A stretch of 24,149 bases of DNA from CAZFNQ01 sp964652125 (lineage in GTDB: Bacteria; Patescibacteriota; Saccharimonadia; Saccharimonadales; JANWIN01). Made by a program: the position numbers and the translations under genes. The DNA is taken from NCBI GenBank assembly GCA_964652125.1, contig CAZZAE010000012.1:1-24149 (forward strand), given 5' to 3'. Shown here piece by piece: positions 6,615 through 14,602 of the stretch (the first letter of the stretch is position 1; every line of letters begins with the position of its first letter). The notes under the pieces are model-generated. The model was given only the letters and a program-made list of their open reading frames with translations. It was not told where the DNA came from and made no database searches.

Positions 6615-6941
6615 TTAAACCTCCTTCTTTAAATAACTATCTAATGAGTCAAGCCTATCAACTAATCCATCTGTGTAAAACTTTAAGTAACCTTCAGCAT
6701 CTTTGAAGGCTGCTGGTGCTAAGTGAACAAGGTGTTTCTTTCCTTGACGTCTCTTGATGATTAGTTTTGCTTTTTCCAGAATCTTTATATGTTTAGACAC
6801 AGCTGCCAATGATAGATCGTATGGTGAAGCAATTTCGTTAACGGAAAGTTCTTTCTGGGCAACGCGTTGAAGTATGTCGCGCCGTGTCGGGTCTGCCAGT
6901 GACCCAAATACAGAATCTAGTGATAATGTATATTCAACCAT
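6615..6941 (-). CDS. ArsR-family transcriptional regulator
   Basis: 108-residue winged-helix repressor. It opens with LDSVFGSLADPTRRDIL, the usual ArsR/SmtB N-terminus. The helix-turn-helix is LSVNEIASPYDLSLAAVSKHIKILEK, followed by the wing KLIIKRRQGKKHLVHLAP. No Cys/His metal site is visible, so it is one of the non-metal ArsR proteins found with AHSA1 partners. It is the first gene of an operon with AHSA1 and YCII genes. A near-perfect palindrome overlaps its start codon and predicted transcription start, which suggests autorepression. The mRNA is predicted to be leaderless. Confidence 0.93.
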   Translation of the reverse strand: MVEYTLSLDSVFGSLADPTRRDILQRVAQKELSVNEIASPYDLSLAAVSKHIKILEKAKLIIKRRQGKKHLVHLAPAAFKDAEGYLKFYTDGLVDRLDSLDSYLKKEV

Positions 6942-6951
6942 ATGGTTAAAT
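6932..6951. promoter_or_regulatory. Candidate ArsR operator (palindrome over the start codon)
   Basis: A 20-base palindrome with a single mismatched pair, centred between 6941 and 6942 and containing the perfect core AACCATATGGTT. It covers the ATG of the ArsR gene, the predicted transcription start (about 6943) and part of the -10. Binding there would block transcription initiation. Confidence 0.55.
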
Positions 6952-6978
6952 GTTAGTCCCTATGATATTGTTTGTCAA
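6950..6978 (-). promoter_or_regulatory. Promoter of the ArsR-AHSA1-YCII operon (leaderless)
   Basis: On the minus strand: perfect TTGACA (6978-6973), 17-base spacer, TAACAT (6955-6950). The ATG at 6941 lies 8 bases beyond the -10. There is no Shine-Dalgarno site. Confidence 0.65.
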
Positions 6979-6979
6979 A

Positions 6980-7648
6980 CTATTTATTACTAGCTATTGC
7001 ATCCCGGATGTGGTTGGACGATATGTAAACACCAAAAACTATTAACCACATTGTTTGTGGATAAGCTACTATTCTTTCCATTCCCCCTACACCTAACCCA
7101 AGATAAATGTGACTTGTGAATAATACCAAAGAAATTAATGAGCCAACACCAGAAATTATGGTGTAGATGCGTAAACTTTTTGGAATATCTAGAATAAATC
7201 CTAATACTACCAACCCAATGTTGCCAATTAAAAATGGCAATGTCGCCCCCAAAACGTGCAAGCTGCTTATACTATTTTCCGGCACCAAGCCAACTATTAA
7301 AGTGCCCAGTCCAGCAATACCCATGAATGTAAATCCCGTAGCACTGCCAACGCTTTCTCTGAATTCTTGAAAAATTAGTACTGCACCGATCATCATCGTA
7401 AAACCGAGCGTGATAAATGAGGCATTCATAAGAGCGTGATGGGGTGAACAAACTAGTCGATCACCATAATTGCCGCAAGATGTGTTACCCAGGTCGCTAA
7501 TAGTATTAAACCTTAAACTGTAATGAGTTGCCCATGACAGAGCAACGATAACTTGGATAATGTAGTATTGAATGCTTACCATCCAAAATATAGGTCCAAC
7601 GAAAGGATATCGATCAGTAAATGTTTTGATTATTTGTTTGGGATTCAT
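6980..7648 (-). CDS. DUF998 family membrane protein
   Basis: 222-residue integral membrane protein with about six hydrophobic helices. Family marks: SLRFNTISDLGNTSCG after the first helix, then a loop with CSPHHALMNASFITLGFTMM, and GLGTLIVGLVPENSISSLHVLGA, matching DUF998/Frag1-like proteins. Function of the family is not established. Three cysteines (TSCGNYGDRLVCSP region) may form an extracytoplasmic disulfide; inference. The ATG at 7648 is 6 bases after a TATACT box, so the transcript is likely leaderless. The stop abuts the -35 of the ArsR promoter. Confidence 0.85.
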   Translation of the reverse strand: MNPKQIIKTFTDRYPFVGPIFWMVSIQYYIIQVIVALSWATHYSLRFNTISDLGNTSCGNYGDRLVCSPHHALMNASFITLGFTMMIGAVLIFQEFRESVGSATGFTFMGIAGLGTLIVGLVPENSISSLHVLGATLPFLIGNIGLVVLGFILDIPKSLRIYTIISGVGSLISLVLFTSHIYLGLGVGGMERIVAYPQTMWLIVFGVYISSNHIRDAIASNK

Positions 7649-7654
7649 AATTTT

Positions 7655-7684
7655 AGTATACGTCTTTGCTTGGTATAATGGCTA
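7655..7684 (-). promoter_or_regulatory. Promoter of the DUF998 gene (leaderless)
   Basis: On the minus strand: TAGCCA (7684-7679), 18-base spacer, TATACT (7660-7655). The same -35/-10 pair (TAGCCA, TATACT) is used at the RRM gene. The ATG lies 6 bases downstream. Confidence 0.5.
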
Positions 7685-9124
7685 CTAAGCTGGTGGCTGA
7701 GGGGGCGTATCAGGAAGCACAGGTAGTTGAACTGTAAATGTCGAACCATGATCCAACTGACTGGCGACTGAAATTGATCCACCAAGACGATCTATCACCA
7801 ACTTCGTAGAATACAAGCCAATACCGGTACCCTCATACTGATATTTCCAAGTATCAGTACCTCGGTGAAATTTTGTAAATAATTTAGGAATTTCCTCAGT
7901 GGCAATTCCAATGCCGGAATCAGCAACAGATATTTGCACCTTCTGGTCAATTACTTGGGCGGTTAACTTTATAAAACCACCATTGGGTGTGAACTTTAGC
8001 GCATTATCTAGCAAGTTCCACATGGCGCTGCGAAGATGGGCTGGGCTAATATCAGCTTGATGTTGTCCCGTTGATATATTAGATGAAAAAATAATGTTTT
8101 TTTGCTTGGCCAAGACTGCAAAATCATTAGCCAATGATTGGAGTAAACTGGCAATTTCGGTTGGTTGTTTTTGAATGACGTCTGCACCAGATTCAACTTG
8201 AGAAATTGTTAACATATCCTCAGCAAAAGCTTCTAATCGTTTTCCACTTACGGCAATGGTATCCAAAATATGGCGGAGCTTTAAGTCGACTTGGTATTTC
8301 TTTAAGGTTTCCATGTAACCATTAATAATTGTCAGTGGGGTTCGTAAGTTGTGAGAAGTTATCATCATAAACTCTGATTTCAGTTTGTCGGCATCTTGTA
8401 ACTTGGCAATATTGGCTTTTAGAGATTCGGCCATGGCATTAACAGCTTTAGCCAAGTCTCCGACTTCATCACGGCTTTTAGCATTAATTTCCTGGTTAAA
8501 ATTACCCAGGCTTATGGCCAGAGCCTGAGCACTAACTTTTTGAATCGGTACAACGAATAAACGAGATGTAAGTAGATATGTCAGGACTATACTAATTAGC
8601 AAGCCAAGAATAGAAAACCATAGTATAGACATTTCTGTGCTATGAACTGTTGCCTCAACTGCAGCACTGGATACAAAATAAACCAAGTTAAATCGATGTG
8701 AACCGTTATCCTCTATCAACGGAACAATAATTCGTTGGATAATTCCACTGCTACTTTTATAGTATACCGGCTCAAATGATCCGGCGTCTTGGGCACTGAT
8801 TTGAACATTTTGTTGATTGTGTTGGTTAAAGGCTAGTTTACCAGCTGTATCTACCACAGCCACATTTGAAATTTCTGGGTTTAGATCTGTAAAGCTTTGA
8901 ATTTGTTGTGTTATTTTTATTTGTCCAGAATCTTGATAGGTTAGAAAACTATTACCAATTGGAGAAGTGGCGAGGGAGGCAAATAATTTAGATTTAGTGT
9001 TTAAGTCGTTGCGAAGATTCTTAGAATCTTGACGAATAAGTATTACCGCCATAGCTCCAAAAATTAGAGCCAGGAGCACTACGATTACTACTGCGAATTT
9101 AAGTCGTAGTCCCCACCTTTTCAT
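7685..9124 (-). CDS. Membrane sensor histidine kinase
   Basis: 479-residue two-component sensor. TM1 is at about 9-31 and TM2 at about 165-187, with an extracytoplasmic sensor domain between them (about 130 residues, single-Cache/PAS-like strand pattern such as ISNVAVVDTAGKLAF). A HAMP linker (about 188-240, ending SRDEVGDLAKAVNAM) leads to a HisKA box SHNLRTPLT with phospho-acceptor His258. The ATPase domain has the N box NLLDNALKFTP (370-380), the G1 box DSGIGIA, an F box KLFTKFHRG and the G2 box GTGIGLY. The C-terminus is Pro-rich. All catalytic boxes are intact. No response regulator is in the window. It starts 9 bases after the binding-protein gene with an AAGGG site before the ATG, so the two are one operon. 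The binding protein may present ligand to it; inference. Confidence 0.93.
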   Translation of the reverse strand: MKRWGLRLKFAVVIVVLLALIFGAMAVILIRQDSKNLRNDLNTKSKLFASLATSPIGNSFLTYQDSGQIKITQQIQSFTDLNPEISNVAVVDTAGKLAFNQHNQQNVQISAQDAGSFEPVYYKSSSGIIQRIIVPLIEDNGSHRFNLVYFVSSAAVEATVHSTEMSILWFSILGLLISIVLTYLLTSRLFVVPIQKVSAQALAISLGNFNQEINAKSRDEVGDLAKAVNAMAESLKANIAKLQDADKLKSEFMMITSHNLRTPLTIINGYMETLKKYQVDLKLRHILDTIAVSGKRLEAFAEDMLTISQVESGADVIQKQPTEIASLLQSLANDFAVLAKQKNIIFSSNISTGQHQADISPAHLRSAMWNLLDNALKFTPNGGFIKLTAQVIDQKVQISVADSGIGIATEEIPKLFTKFHRGTDTWKYQYEGTGIGLYSTKLVIDRLGGSISVASQLDHGSTFTVQLPVLPDTPPQPPA

Positions 9125-9133
9125 GGTCTACCC

Positions 9134-10894
9134 TTATTGGTAGACTTTCCAGAAATAGGCTCCGGCTTCAGAGCTGGGAATCTCAGAAGTGATTTTATAG
9201 GAATTATTGGTTTGTGCGTAATAGTCTGACCGACTGTAAATGGGTAGGCCAGCAACGTCATCGTTCAAGGCAATCGCGGCTTGTTGCAAGAAAACAAGTC
9301 GCTTTGATCCATCCAGTGTTTGGCTGGCTTGAGCTAAGAGTTTATCTGCTTTTGTATTATCGTAAACTCCCGGAGTTTTAAAGACTGATAAAATATCACT
9401 TCCATCAAATAATGAGCTGGAATTGCTAGCAAAGAACATGTCTGTCTTACCACCTACAAATTTATTAATTAGCGTGTCTAGATTCTCTATTGGGTCCAGG
9501 TTTATTGTTACCCCAATAGCCGCACACTCTTTCTTAAATTCAGCCAGTAGAGCTTGATTGGCACTACTTGTGCCAAAGCTTAATGTAAGAGTTGGATTTT
9601 TTATTCCAGATTTGGTAATCAGATCCTTCGCAGCATTAATATTTTGTATCGGTGCCGTTATTGTTGGGACAAATCCGGGTATTACAGACACCATATACTG
9701 ACCAATAGGTTTAGCGCTTAGGCCGGCTGCTGTAATGAGTGCACTCCGATCAATTCCAATATTAAGGGCCTGTCTAACTTTGAGATTACCTAGTGGCGAT
9801 CCACTTTTAAGTGTATTAAAGTAAATTGCACCAACAGGCAGTCCAGGTTGTGAATTTACTGAGATATTTGCAGCTTTTAGCTCTTTAATACTTGCTAAAT
9901 CAAATACAGTATCGAATATATCGATCTGTTTACTCTTGAGGGCAGCCACTTGATCAGACTCTTTAATTATCTGACTGAATTGCAATTCTCTAGTATAGAC
10001 ATGTCCCCCCCAATAGCCATCAAAAGCTACTAGATCAGTTACTTTATCCTTGACGGGGTCGGTATTGGGTTTAAGAATGTATGGTCCTGTACCATTTGCT
10101 GGATCAACCGGATTTGTGGCCTTGGAATCAATTATCGCAAGATTGGCCAATCGATTAAGCAAAAGTGGATCTGGACCTTTAGTGGTTATTTTAACTTGAT
10201 TGGGAGAAACGATCGTAACAGCTTTAATAGTAGATCCGTAAGCCCCACCAAATACAACATCTTTAAATTTATCCAAGCTATACTTTACATCCGCAGCCGC
10301 TAAGGTCCTTCCAGTATGAAATTTAACACCTTGGCGTAAAGTGAAGACCCAAGTAGAATCATCTGGGTTGGCCCAACCCGTTGCTAGCTGAGGTATTAAT
10401 TTAGTACCACCTTGCCAACCAACTAAACCTTCGTAGATTTGATCATTGACGAGTTGCATACCCCCAGCATTAATAATGTCTTTTGAGGGATAAAAAACGT
10501 TTACAGGTCCATTGGACGTAGCAAATCGAATTAACGAAACATCGTGTTTTACAATGGCTGTTTGAGCAACCGGTTGAGCTTTATGAAAGTTCTTGTATTT
10601 TAAATAACCTCCCACGAGTGCAATTGCAAGAAGTATTAGAAATGTTAGCCACATCATTAATTTATGGCTTTTTTTCTTCGTGCTCGGCATATTCCCTGGT
10701 GGAACATTATTAAGAGGACTGGGGGTAAAATTCGGTGGCGGGGTTGGAATTGTACTTGGCATTGATGGCGTAGCCGGTGTTGGAGGAGGTGTATAAGGTG
10801 TTTGTGGCGGTAGTGGATTGTTATTCACACTAGGCACAGGGTTAGGATTCGGGTTGAAATTTGGGTTGGGTCTGGGATTGAAAGATGGGTCCAT
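9134..10894 (-). CDS. Membrane-anchored family 5 (OppA/DppA-like) substrate-binding protein
   Basis: 586 residues. Residues 1-70 are a Pro/Asn-rich low-complexity region (NPNFNPNPNP, then PTPATPSMPS-like runs). A Lys-rich stretch KKKSHK precedes a single TM helix (about 79-98), giving an N-inside anchor. The rest is a periplasmic-binding-protein domain of solute-binding family 5: DVSLIRFATSNGP, YEGLVGW, LATGWANPDDSTWVFTLRQG, VKFHTGRTLAAADVKYSLDK, VRQALNIGIDRSAL and AGLPIYSRSDYY. Family members bind oligopeptides or other small ligands. Homologues normally carry a signal peptide or lipobox and have permease and ATPase genes next door; here neither is seen. It is instead coupled to a histidine kinase, suggesting a sensing role (inference). 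Confidence 0.9.
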   Translation of the reverse strand: MDPSFNPRPNPNFNPNPNPVPSVNNNPLPPQTPYTPPPTPATPSMPSTIPTPPPNFTPSPLNNVPPGNMPSTKKKSHKLMMWLTFLILLAIALVGGYLKYKNFHKAQPVAQTAIVKHDVSLIRFATSNGPVNVFYPSKDIINAGGMQLVNDQIYEGLVGWQGGTKLIPQLATGWANPDDSTWVFTLRQGVKFHTGRTLAAADVKYSLDKFKDVVFGGAYGSTIKAVTIVSPNQVKITTKGPDPLLLNRLANLAIIDSKATNPVDPANGTGPYILKPNTDPVKDKVTDLVAFDGYWGGHVYTRELQFSQIIKESDQVAALKSKQIDIFDTVFDLASIKELKAANISVNSQPGLPVGAIYFNTLKSGSPLGNLKVRQALNIGIDRSALITAAGLSAKPIGQYMVSVIPGFVPTITAPIQNINAAKDLITKSGIKNPTLTLSFGTSSANQALLAEFKKECAAIGVTINLDPIENLDTLINKFVGGKTDMFFASNSSSLFDGSDILSVFKTPGVYDNTKADKLLAQASQTLDGSKRLVFLQQAAIALNDDVAGLPIYSRSDYYAQTNNSYKITSEIPSSEAGAYFWKVYQ

Positions 10895-10925
10895 TTTATA
10901 TTTATCCTAAATTACTTATGCTATA

Positions 10926-10954
10926 AATATCCCAAGAAAACTCTCCCCTGTCAA
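10926..10954 (-). promoter_or_regulatory. Promoter of the binding protein-kinase operon
   Basis: On the minus strand: perfect TTGACA (10954-10949), 17-base spacer, GATATT (10931-10926, 4 of 6). It predicts a leader of about 25-30 bases without a clear Shine-Dalgarno site. Apart from this, the 153-base gap to the next gene holds only T-rich sequence. Confidence 0.5.
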
Positions 10955-11047
10955 TTCTCATACAAAGGTTTGTCCACTTTTTTACCAAATTTTTATTTTT
11001 TTGAAATAATCAAATAGCTCAGCAAGCATAAGTGGAATCAAGTAAAG

Positions 11048-12592
11048 TTAAAAGTCTAAACTGCTTTGATAGTAAGGTGTAAAGTGCGATCCTGGAATTA
11101 TTGGTCTCAGAATGTTCTGGGCGTTATGGTTTAGGTTTATGGCTGCTTGGTTACCTTGCCAATACCAGCTACTATCACTGTGAACTATAAATGTAATTAC
11201 TCCGCCCCCAGCCAAAAGGCAAAATACTAAGATCGATGCAGCTGTCATTTGAAGTTTGGGCCATTGCTGTAGTAAATACTTATAAGCTTGTAGAAATATC
11301 AGATATAGCATAGGCAAAAGCGGTACCAAGTAGCGACCTTGAACTGCTACCCGACGCCCAGTGTTTAAATAACTGGAGTAATTAGTCACGTAAAGTAAAG
11401 CTAAGTAGAAAAACATACTGATGGCAAATAGTTTTATGTGTGGATGCTTGAAAAGTTGTCTCCAAAAAAGTACAACTAAAATTATTCCACCTGTTGCGAG
11501 GACAATTATAGCTATATTTGGCAATGGTAAGGGCAGACCTGTCGCATAAGCTTGATCCTTGCCATTGATGACCATCATGAGATTAAACTCCATGTGCTTA
11601 AGCCATAAGTAGGTAAAGCGAATGGGGTTTTTGTTGATAACCGCTGGTTTAGTAGCTGCATAATTAATTTCTCGTTGATAAATACTAAAGTTTTGACAAC
11701 TGGTCCGACCCAACACTTGCACACAACTGGGTTGGGGTGAGTGATATCTCCATATGTCCATTCCATAGCGTTCAAAAAAAAGACCGAAACTCAGAGCAAC
11801 AAATAATATAATTAAAGCTTTTTTAGTCAGACTCAAGCCTAGATATTCACTCTTGATGTCTTTGATAAGCTTGGTTCGATTACTTTTAAAAGATTTAAAT
11901 AGGTGCCAAAATAAATATATAATCATGCCAACTAAAAGTGGCAGAAAAGACGATTTTACAAGTGAGGCTAGCAAACTAAAACCGATAAACAAACTAAAAC
12001 GAATTAAATCAAATCTGCCCTTATCCAAATGCTGTACCAGTTCAATAACTAGAAGCAGATTAACCGCAATTAAAACAAATAACATATTGTCGTAATTTAT
12101 TTGAGCAGCTAATTGCACTACTAACGGTGTCAAAACAACTAACAACAATGCGATGTTAACAAGTGTCTGGCTTTTGGTAACTTTGAGAAGTACTCCTCTA
12201 AAAATAATTAACCCTAGTGCAAATAAAGATATGTTAATAAGTCGCATGGTAATTATCTGAATAGTAAAATTATCAGTTAATGATGTAATTATCCGCCAAG
12301 GAAAACTCATTAAAAAGTGATAGAGATAGGACGGGTTGTGGACGACTGGGCCAAACTGATTTAAATAGTCCGGTTGATGGCTAAAAAAGGGATTAGGATG
12401 AGATGAAAAAAACTTAATAATCCCTGTGTGCGTATCTTCATCAAAAGCACCCGGATAAACAGCTGAAACAGCTACCCAGGTTGACTCTACTATAAAGAAA
12501 AATAAGGTGGCAGTAAAAAACCGACCTGAAGAGACAAAGTCAGCAAGCCATCTATAAACTCGTGTCCGTTTGGTCTGTTTATATTTTGTCAT
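11048..12592 (-). CDS. Polytopic GT-C-type glycosyltransferase-like membrane protein
   Basis: 514-residue membrane protein with roughly ten hydrophobic helices. It resembles GT-C fold transferases/DUF2142-type proteins, which use lipid-linked sugars at the outer membrane face. The first large loop has an acidic FDEDTHTG motif after TM1, the place where GT-C enzymes carry their catalytic Asp/Glu, followed by HNPSYLYHFLMSFPW. Later there are AAQINYDNMLFVLIAVN and a late RRVAVQGRYLVPLLPMLY helix-loop typical of this class. A large extracytoplasmic loop carries two Cys (CVQVLGRTSC) that could pair. Sugar donor and acceptor cannot be read from sequence. It follows guaA by 42 bases on the same strand. 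Confidence 0.7.
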   Translation of the reverse strand: MTKYKQTKRTRVYRWLADFVSSGRFFTATLFFFIVESTWVAVSAVYPGAFDEDTHTGIIKFFSSHPNPFFSHQPDYLNQFGPVVHNPSYLYHFLMSFPWRIITSLTDNFTIQIITMRLINISLFALGLIIFRGVLLKVTKSQTLVNIALLLVVLTPLVVQLAAQINYDNMLFVLIAVNLLLVIELVQHLDKGRFDLIRFSLFIGFSLLASLVKSSFLPLLVGMIIYLFWHLFKSFKSNRTKLIKDIKSEYLGLSLTKKALIILFVALSFGLFFERYGMDIWRYHSPQPSCVQVLGRTSCQNFSIYQREINYAATKPAVINKNPIRFTYLWLKHMEFNLMMVINGKDQAYATGLPLPLPNIAIIVLATGGIILVVLFWRQLFKHPHIKLFAISMFFYLALLYVTNYSSYLNTGRRVAVQGRYLVPLLPMLYLIFLQAYKYLLQQWPKLQMTAASILVFCLLAGGGVITFIVHSDSSWYWQGNQAAINLNHNAQNILRPIIPGSHFTPYYQSSLDF

Positions 12593-12634
12593 ATAACCCT
12601 TTAATATAGCAGATTTGCTTAACCATCACAGGTA

Positions 12635-14560
12635 TTATTCCCACTCAGTCGTACCAGGCGGTTTGCTGGATAAATCATAAACTACTCGGCTAATACCTTT
12701 AACTTTAGTAGTAATGGCCTCAACTATTTCGTTCAAAACTGCTGTCGGTATATCTCGGCCGGGCTGAGCCGCAAGACCAGTCATGAAGTCCGGGGTTATA
12801 AAAGGCCTCAGAGCAATAGCCCTTTGTCCCTCGTTGCCAAAATTAACTGGAAATAAGACTACCGGCATTTGGCTAATAGCACTCATTAAATTATGTTCAT
12901 GTAAAATCTGGTTTACAACTTCGTCAGCACGACGTACCTGATTTATACATTCAGTAGTAAGTAGTGTTGGTGTTATGTCTAATTGTTTGGTGTTTACCTT
13001 GCCAAAGACATAGCAGACCCGGTTAATTTCATGAATGCTACCAGGTAACCTATTAGCTAAATCTATTAACCTTGGCCAATCAGGTTTGCCAATTATGCCC
13101 ACTAGATACTTATAACTTCGACCGTCCCCTTGCACACCGACCGTTCTAATGGGTAGTAAATAGGCTTTGTGGTCTAGAAATCCTTGTTTAATTAAATATT
13201 GGTCTAGATCTTTTTGAATAGCTGCGTGGTTTGGAAGTCGGTATGGCTCACGGGCACAGATAATCCTAATCGCTAAGCCGGGACCAGGAAATGGATGGCG
13301 ATCAACAATATGTGATGGCAAGCCAAGACGACGGCCTAACTGTCTAACTTGATCTTTATATAACTCTTGCAATGGTTCAACTACTCGACCCTTATCTCTT
13401 AGTAGTCTGACTGCTTGAGTATCGTTATGGTGAGTCTTAATAGTATCAGCTTTAGTGCTTGCCATAATTGAGCCACTTTCAATTAAATCAGGTCGCAGTG
13501 AACCTTGGGCTAAAACTGTATTGTCAGCCAGACCGCGACTAATAATTAAATCATCGTGTACAGCTGCAAAGGAATCGCCAATAATTTTTCGTTTTAGCTG
13601 AGGATCAACTACTTCATTCAAAGGTGGTGTTTTTTTGCCGTCTATAAAAGTTGTAGCATTGTAAAAAAGCTTTGCTTTATTAAGTAGTTCGACTTTAATT
13701 CCAAGCCGCTCAAGAGCTAAAATAACTTCCCTACTCTCTTGGGCACGCATAAAGCCTGTGTCTACATGGAAAGCATGAAGCCGCGATTTATCTAGGCACT
13801 TAGCGGCTAACGCAGCTAGCACAGTTGAATCAACGCCGCCGCTTAAAAATAAGGTTACTTCGCGCTCACCAACGTATTCACGAATATAATTGATTGCTTC
13901 TTGCTCCTGGTCGTGGGGGCTATAGTCTGCTTTCAACCCAGTAATGCCAAATAAAAAGTTTTCAAATATTTTCTTGCCAGCCTTAGTTTGAAATACTTCT
14001 GGGTGAAACTGTGTTCCCCAAATCCTATTTTTTGAATCCTCAATTGCTGAGATCAATTGACCATGCTGACCAACTACACTAAAACCAATTGGCAACTTAA
14101 CTACACAATCCCCATGGCTCATTAAGACTTTTTGATCTTTGTTTTCCAAGTCGACAAACAACTTGGATGATCCAAAAAAATTAGTGGACATTGGACCGTC
14201 TTCACGTAAATTAGTGGTTCCAACCAGTCCACCGCGGTGCTTTGCTAGAAGTTGAAGACCATAACAAATTCCTAAAATTGGTTTTTTAAGTGAGAAAATA
14301 TTTGGGTCACAATCAGGTGAACCAGGTTCATTTACACTACTAGGACCACCTGAAATTACGATAGCGTCAAAATCTGATAGTTTGTTGGCTGGTGTCTCCA
14401 GCGGCAGCAGTTTAGTCCTGATACCAAGTTCACGAATATTACGGTCAATCAGACCACCGTATTGAGCGCCAGCGTCCAATATACACACTAAGTTTGTGTG
14501 AACATTAACCTTTTTACTTTTCAACTGGTTAGAACGAGAGTCCTTAGACGACACCTTCAT
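12635..14560 (-). CDS. guaA: GMP synthase (glutamine-hydrolysing), long form
   Basis: Converts XMP to GMP with glutamine and ATP, the last step of guanine nucleotide synthesis. The glutamine amidotransferase domain has GICYGLQ (Cys99) and TQFHPEV (His186, Glu188). The ATP-pyrophosphatase domain has P-loop SGGVDST (240-246), then RKIIGDSF, AQGSLRPDLIES, IKTHHND and HPFPGPGLAIRI. The dimerisation part has RTVGVQGDGRSYKY (472-485) and SRVVYDLSSKPPGTTEWE at the end. At 641 residues it is over 100 longer than usual bacterial GuaA (about 515-525). The extra length lies after about residue 490 (NRVCYVFG, ITPTLLTTE, ISQMPVVLFPV, RPFITPDFMTG), and those segments resemble human GMPS. A 20-residue basic extension precedes the domain. 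A CATAAT box sits 6 bases before the ATG, so it may have its own leaderless transcript. Confidence 0.96.
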   Translation of the reverse strand: MKVSSKDSRSNQLKSKKVNVHTNLVCILDAGAQYGGLIDRNIRELGIRTKLLPLETPANKLSDFDAIVISGGPSSVNEPGSPDCDPNIFSLKKPILGICYGLQLLAKHRGGLVGTTNLREDGPMSTNFFGSSKLFVDLENKDQKVLMSHGDCVVKLPIGFSVVGQHGQLISAIEDSKNRIWGTQFHPEVFQTKAGKKIFENFLFGITGLKADYSPHDQEQEAINYIREYVGEREVTLFLSGGVDSTVLAALAAKCLDKSRLHAFHVDTGFMRAQESREVILALERLGIKVELLNKAKLFYNATTFIDGKKTPPLNEVVDPQLKRKIIGDSFAAVHDDLIISRGLADNTVLAQGSLRPDLIESGSIMASTKADTIKTHHNDTQAVRLLRDKGRVVEPLQELYKDQVRQLGRRLGLPSHIVDRHPFPGPGLAIRIICAREPYRLPNHAAIQKDLDQYLIKQGFLDHKAYLLPIRTVGVQGDGRSYKYLVGIIGKPDWPRLIDLANRLPGSIHEINRVCYVFGKVNTKQLDITPTLLTTECINQVRRADEVVNQILHEHNLMSAISQMPVVLFPVNFGNEGQRAIALRPFITPDFMTGLAAQPGRDIPTAVLNEIVEAITTKVKGISRVVYDLSSKPPGTTEWE

Positions 14561-14566
14561 AATGGA

Positions 14567-14572
14567 ATTATG
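14567..14572 (-). promoter_or_regulatory. Candidate -10 box of guaA (leaderless)
   Basis: CATAAT on the minus strand ends 6 bases before the guaA ATG. A weak TTGTTT lies 17 bases upstream. It lies in the 42-base gap after the GH gene, so guaA may be transcribed both from here and by read-through. Confidence 0.4.
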
Positions 14573-14602
14573 ACTACCAGCTTAAATTAAAACAAGGCAA
14601 AT

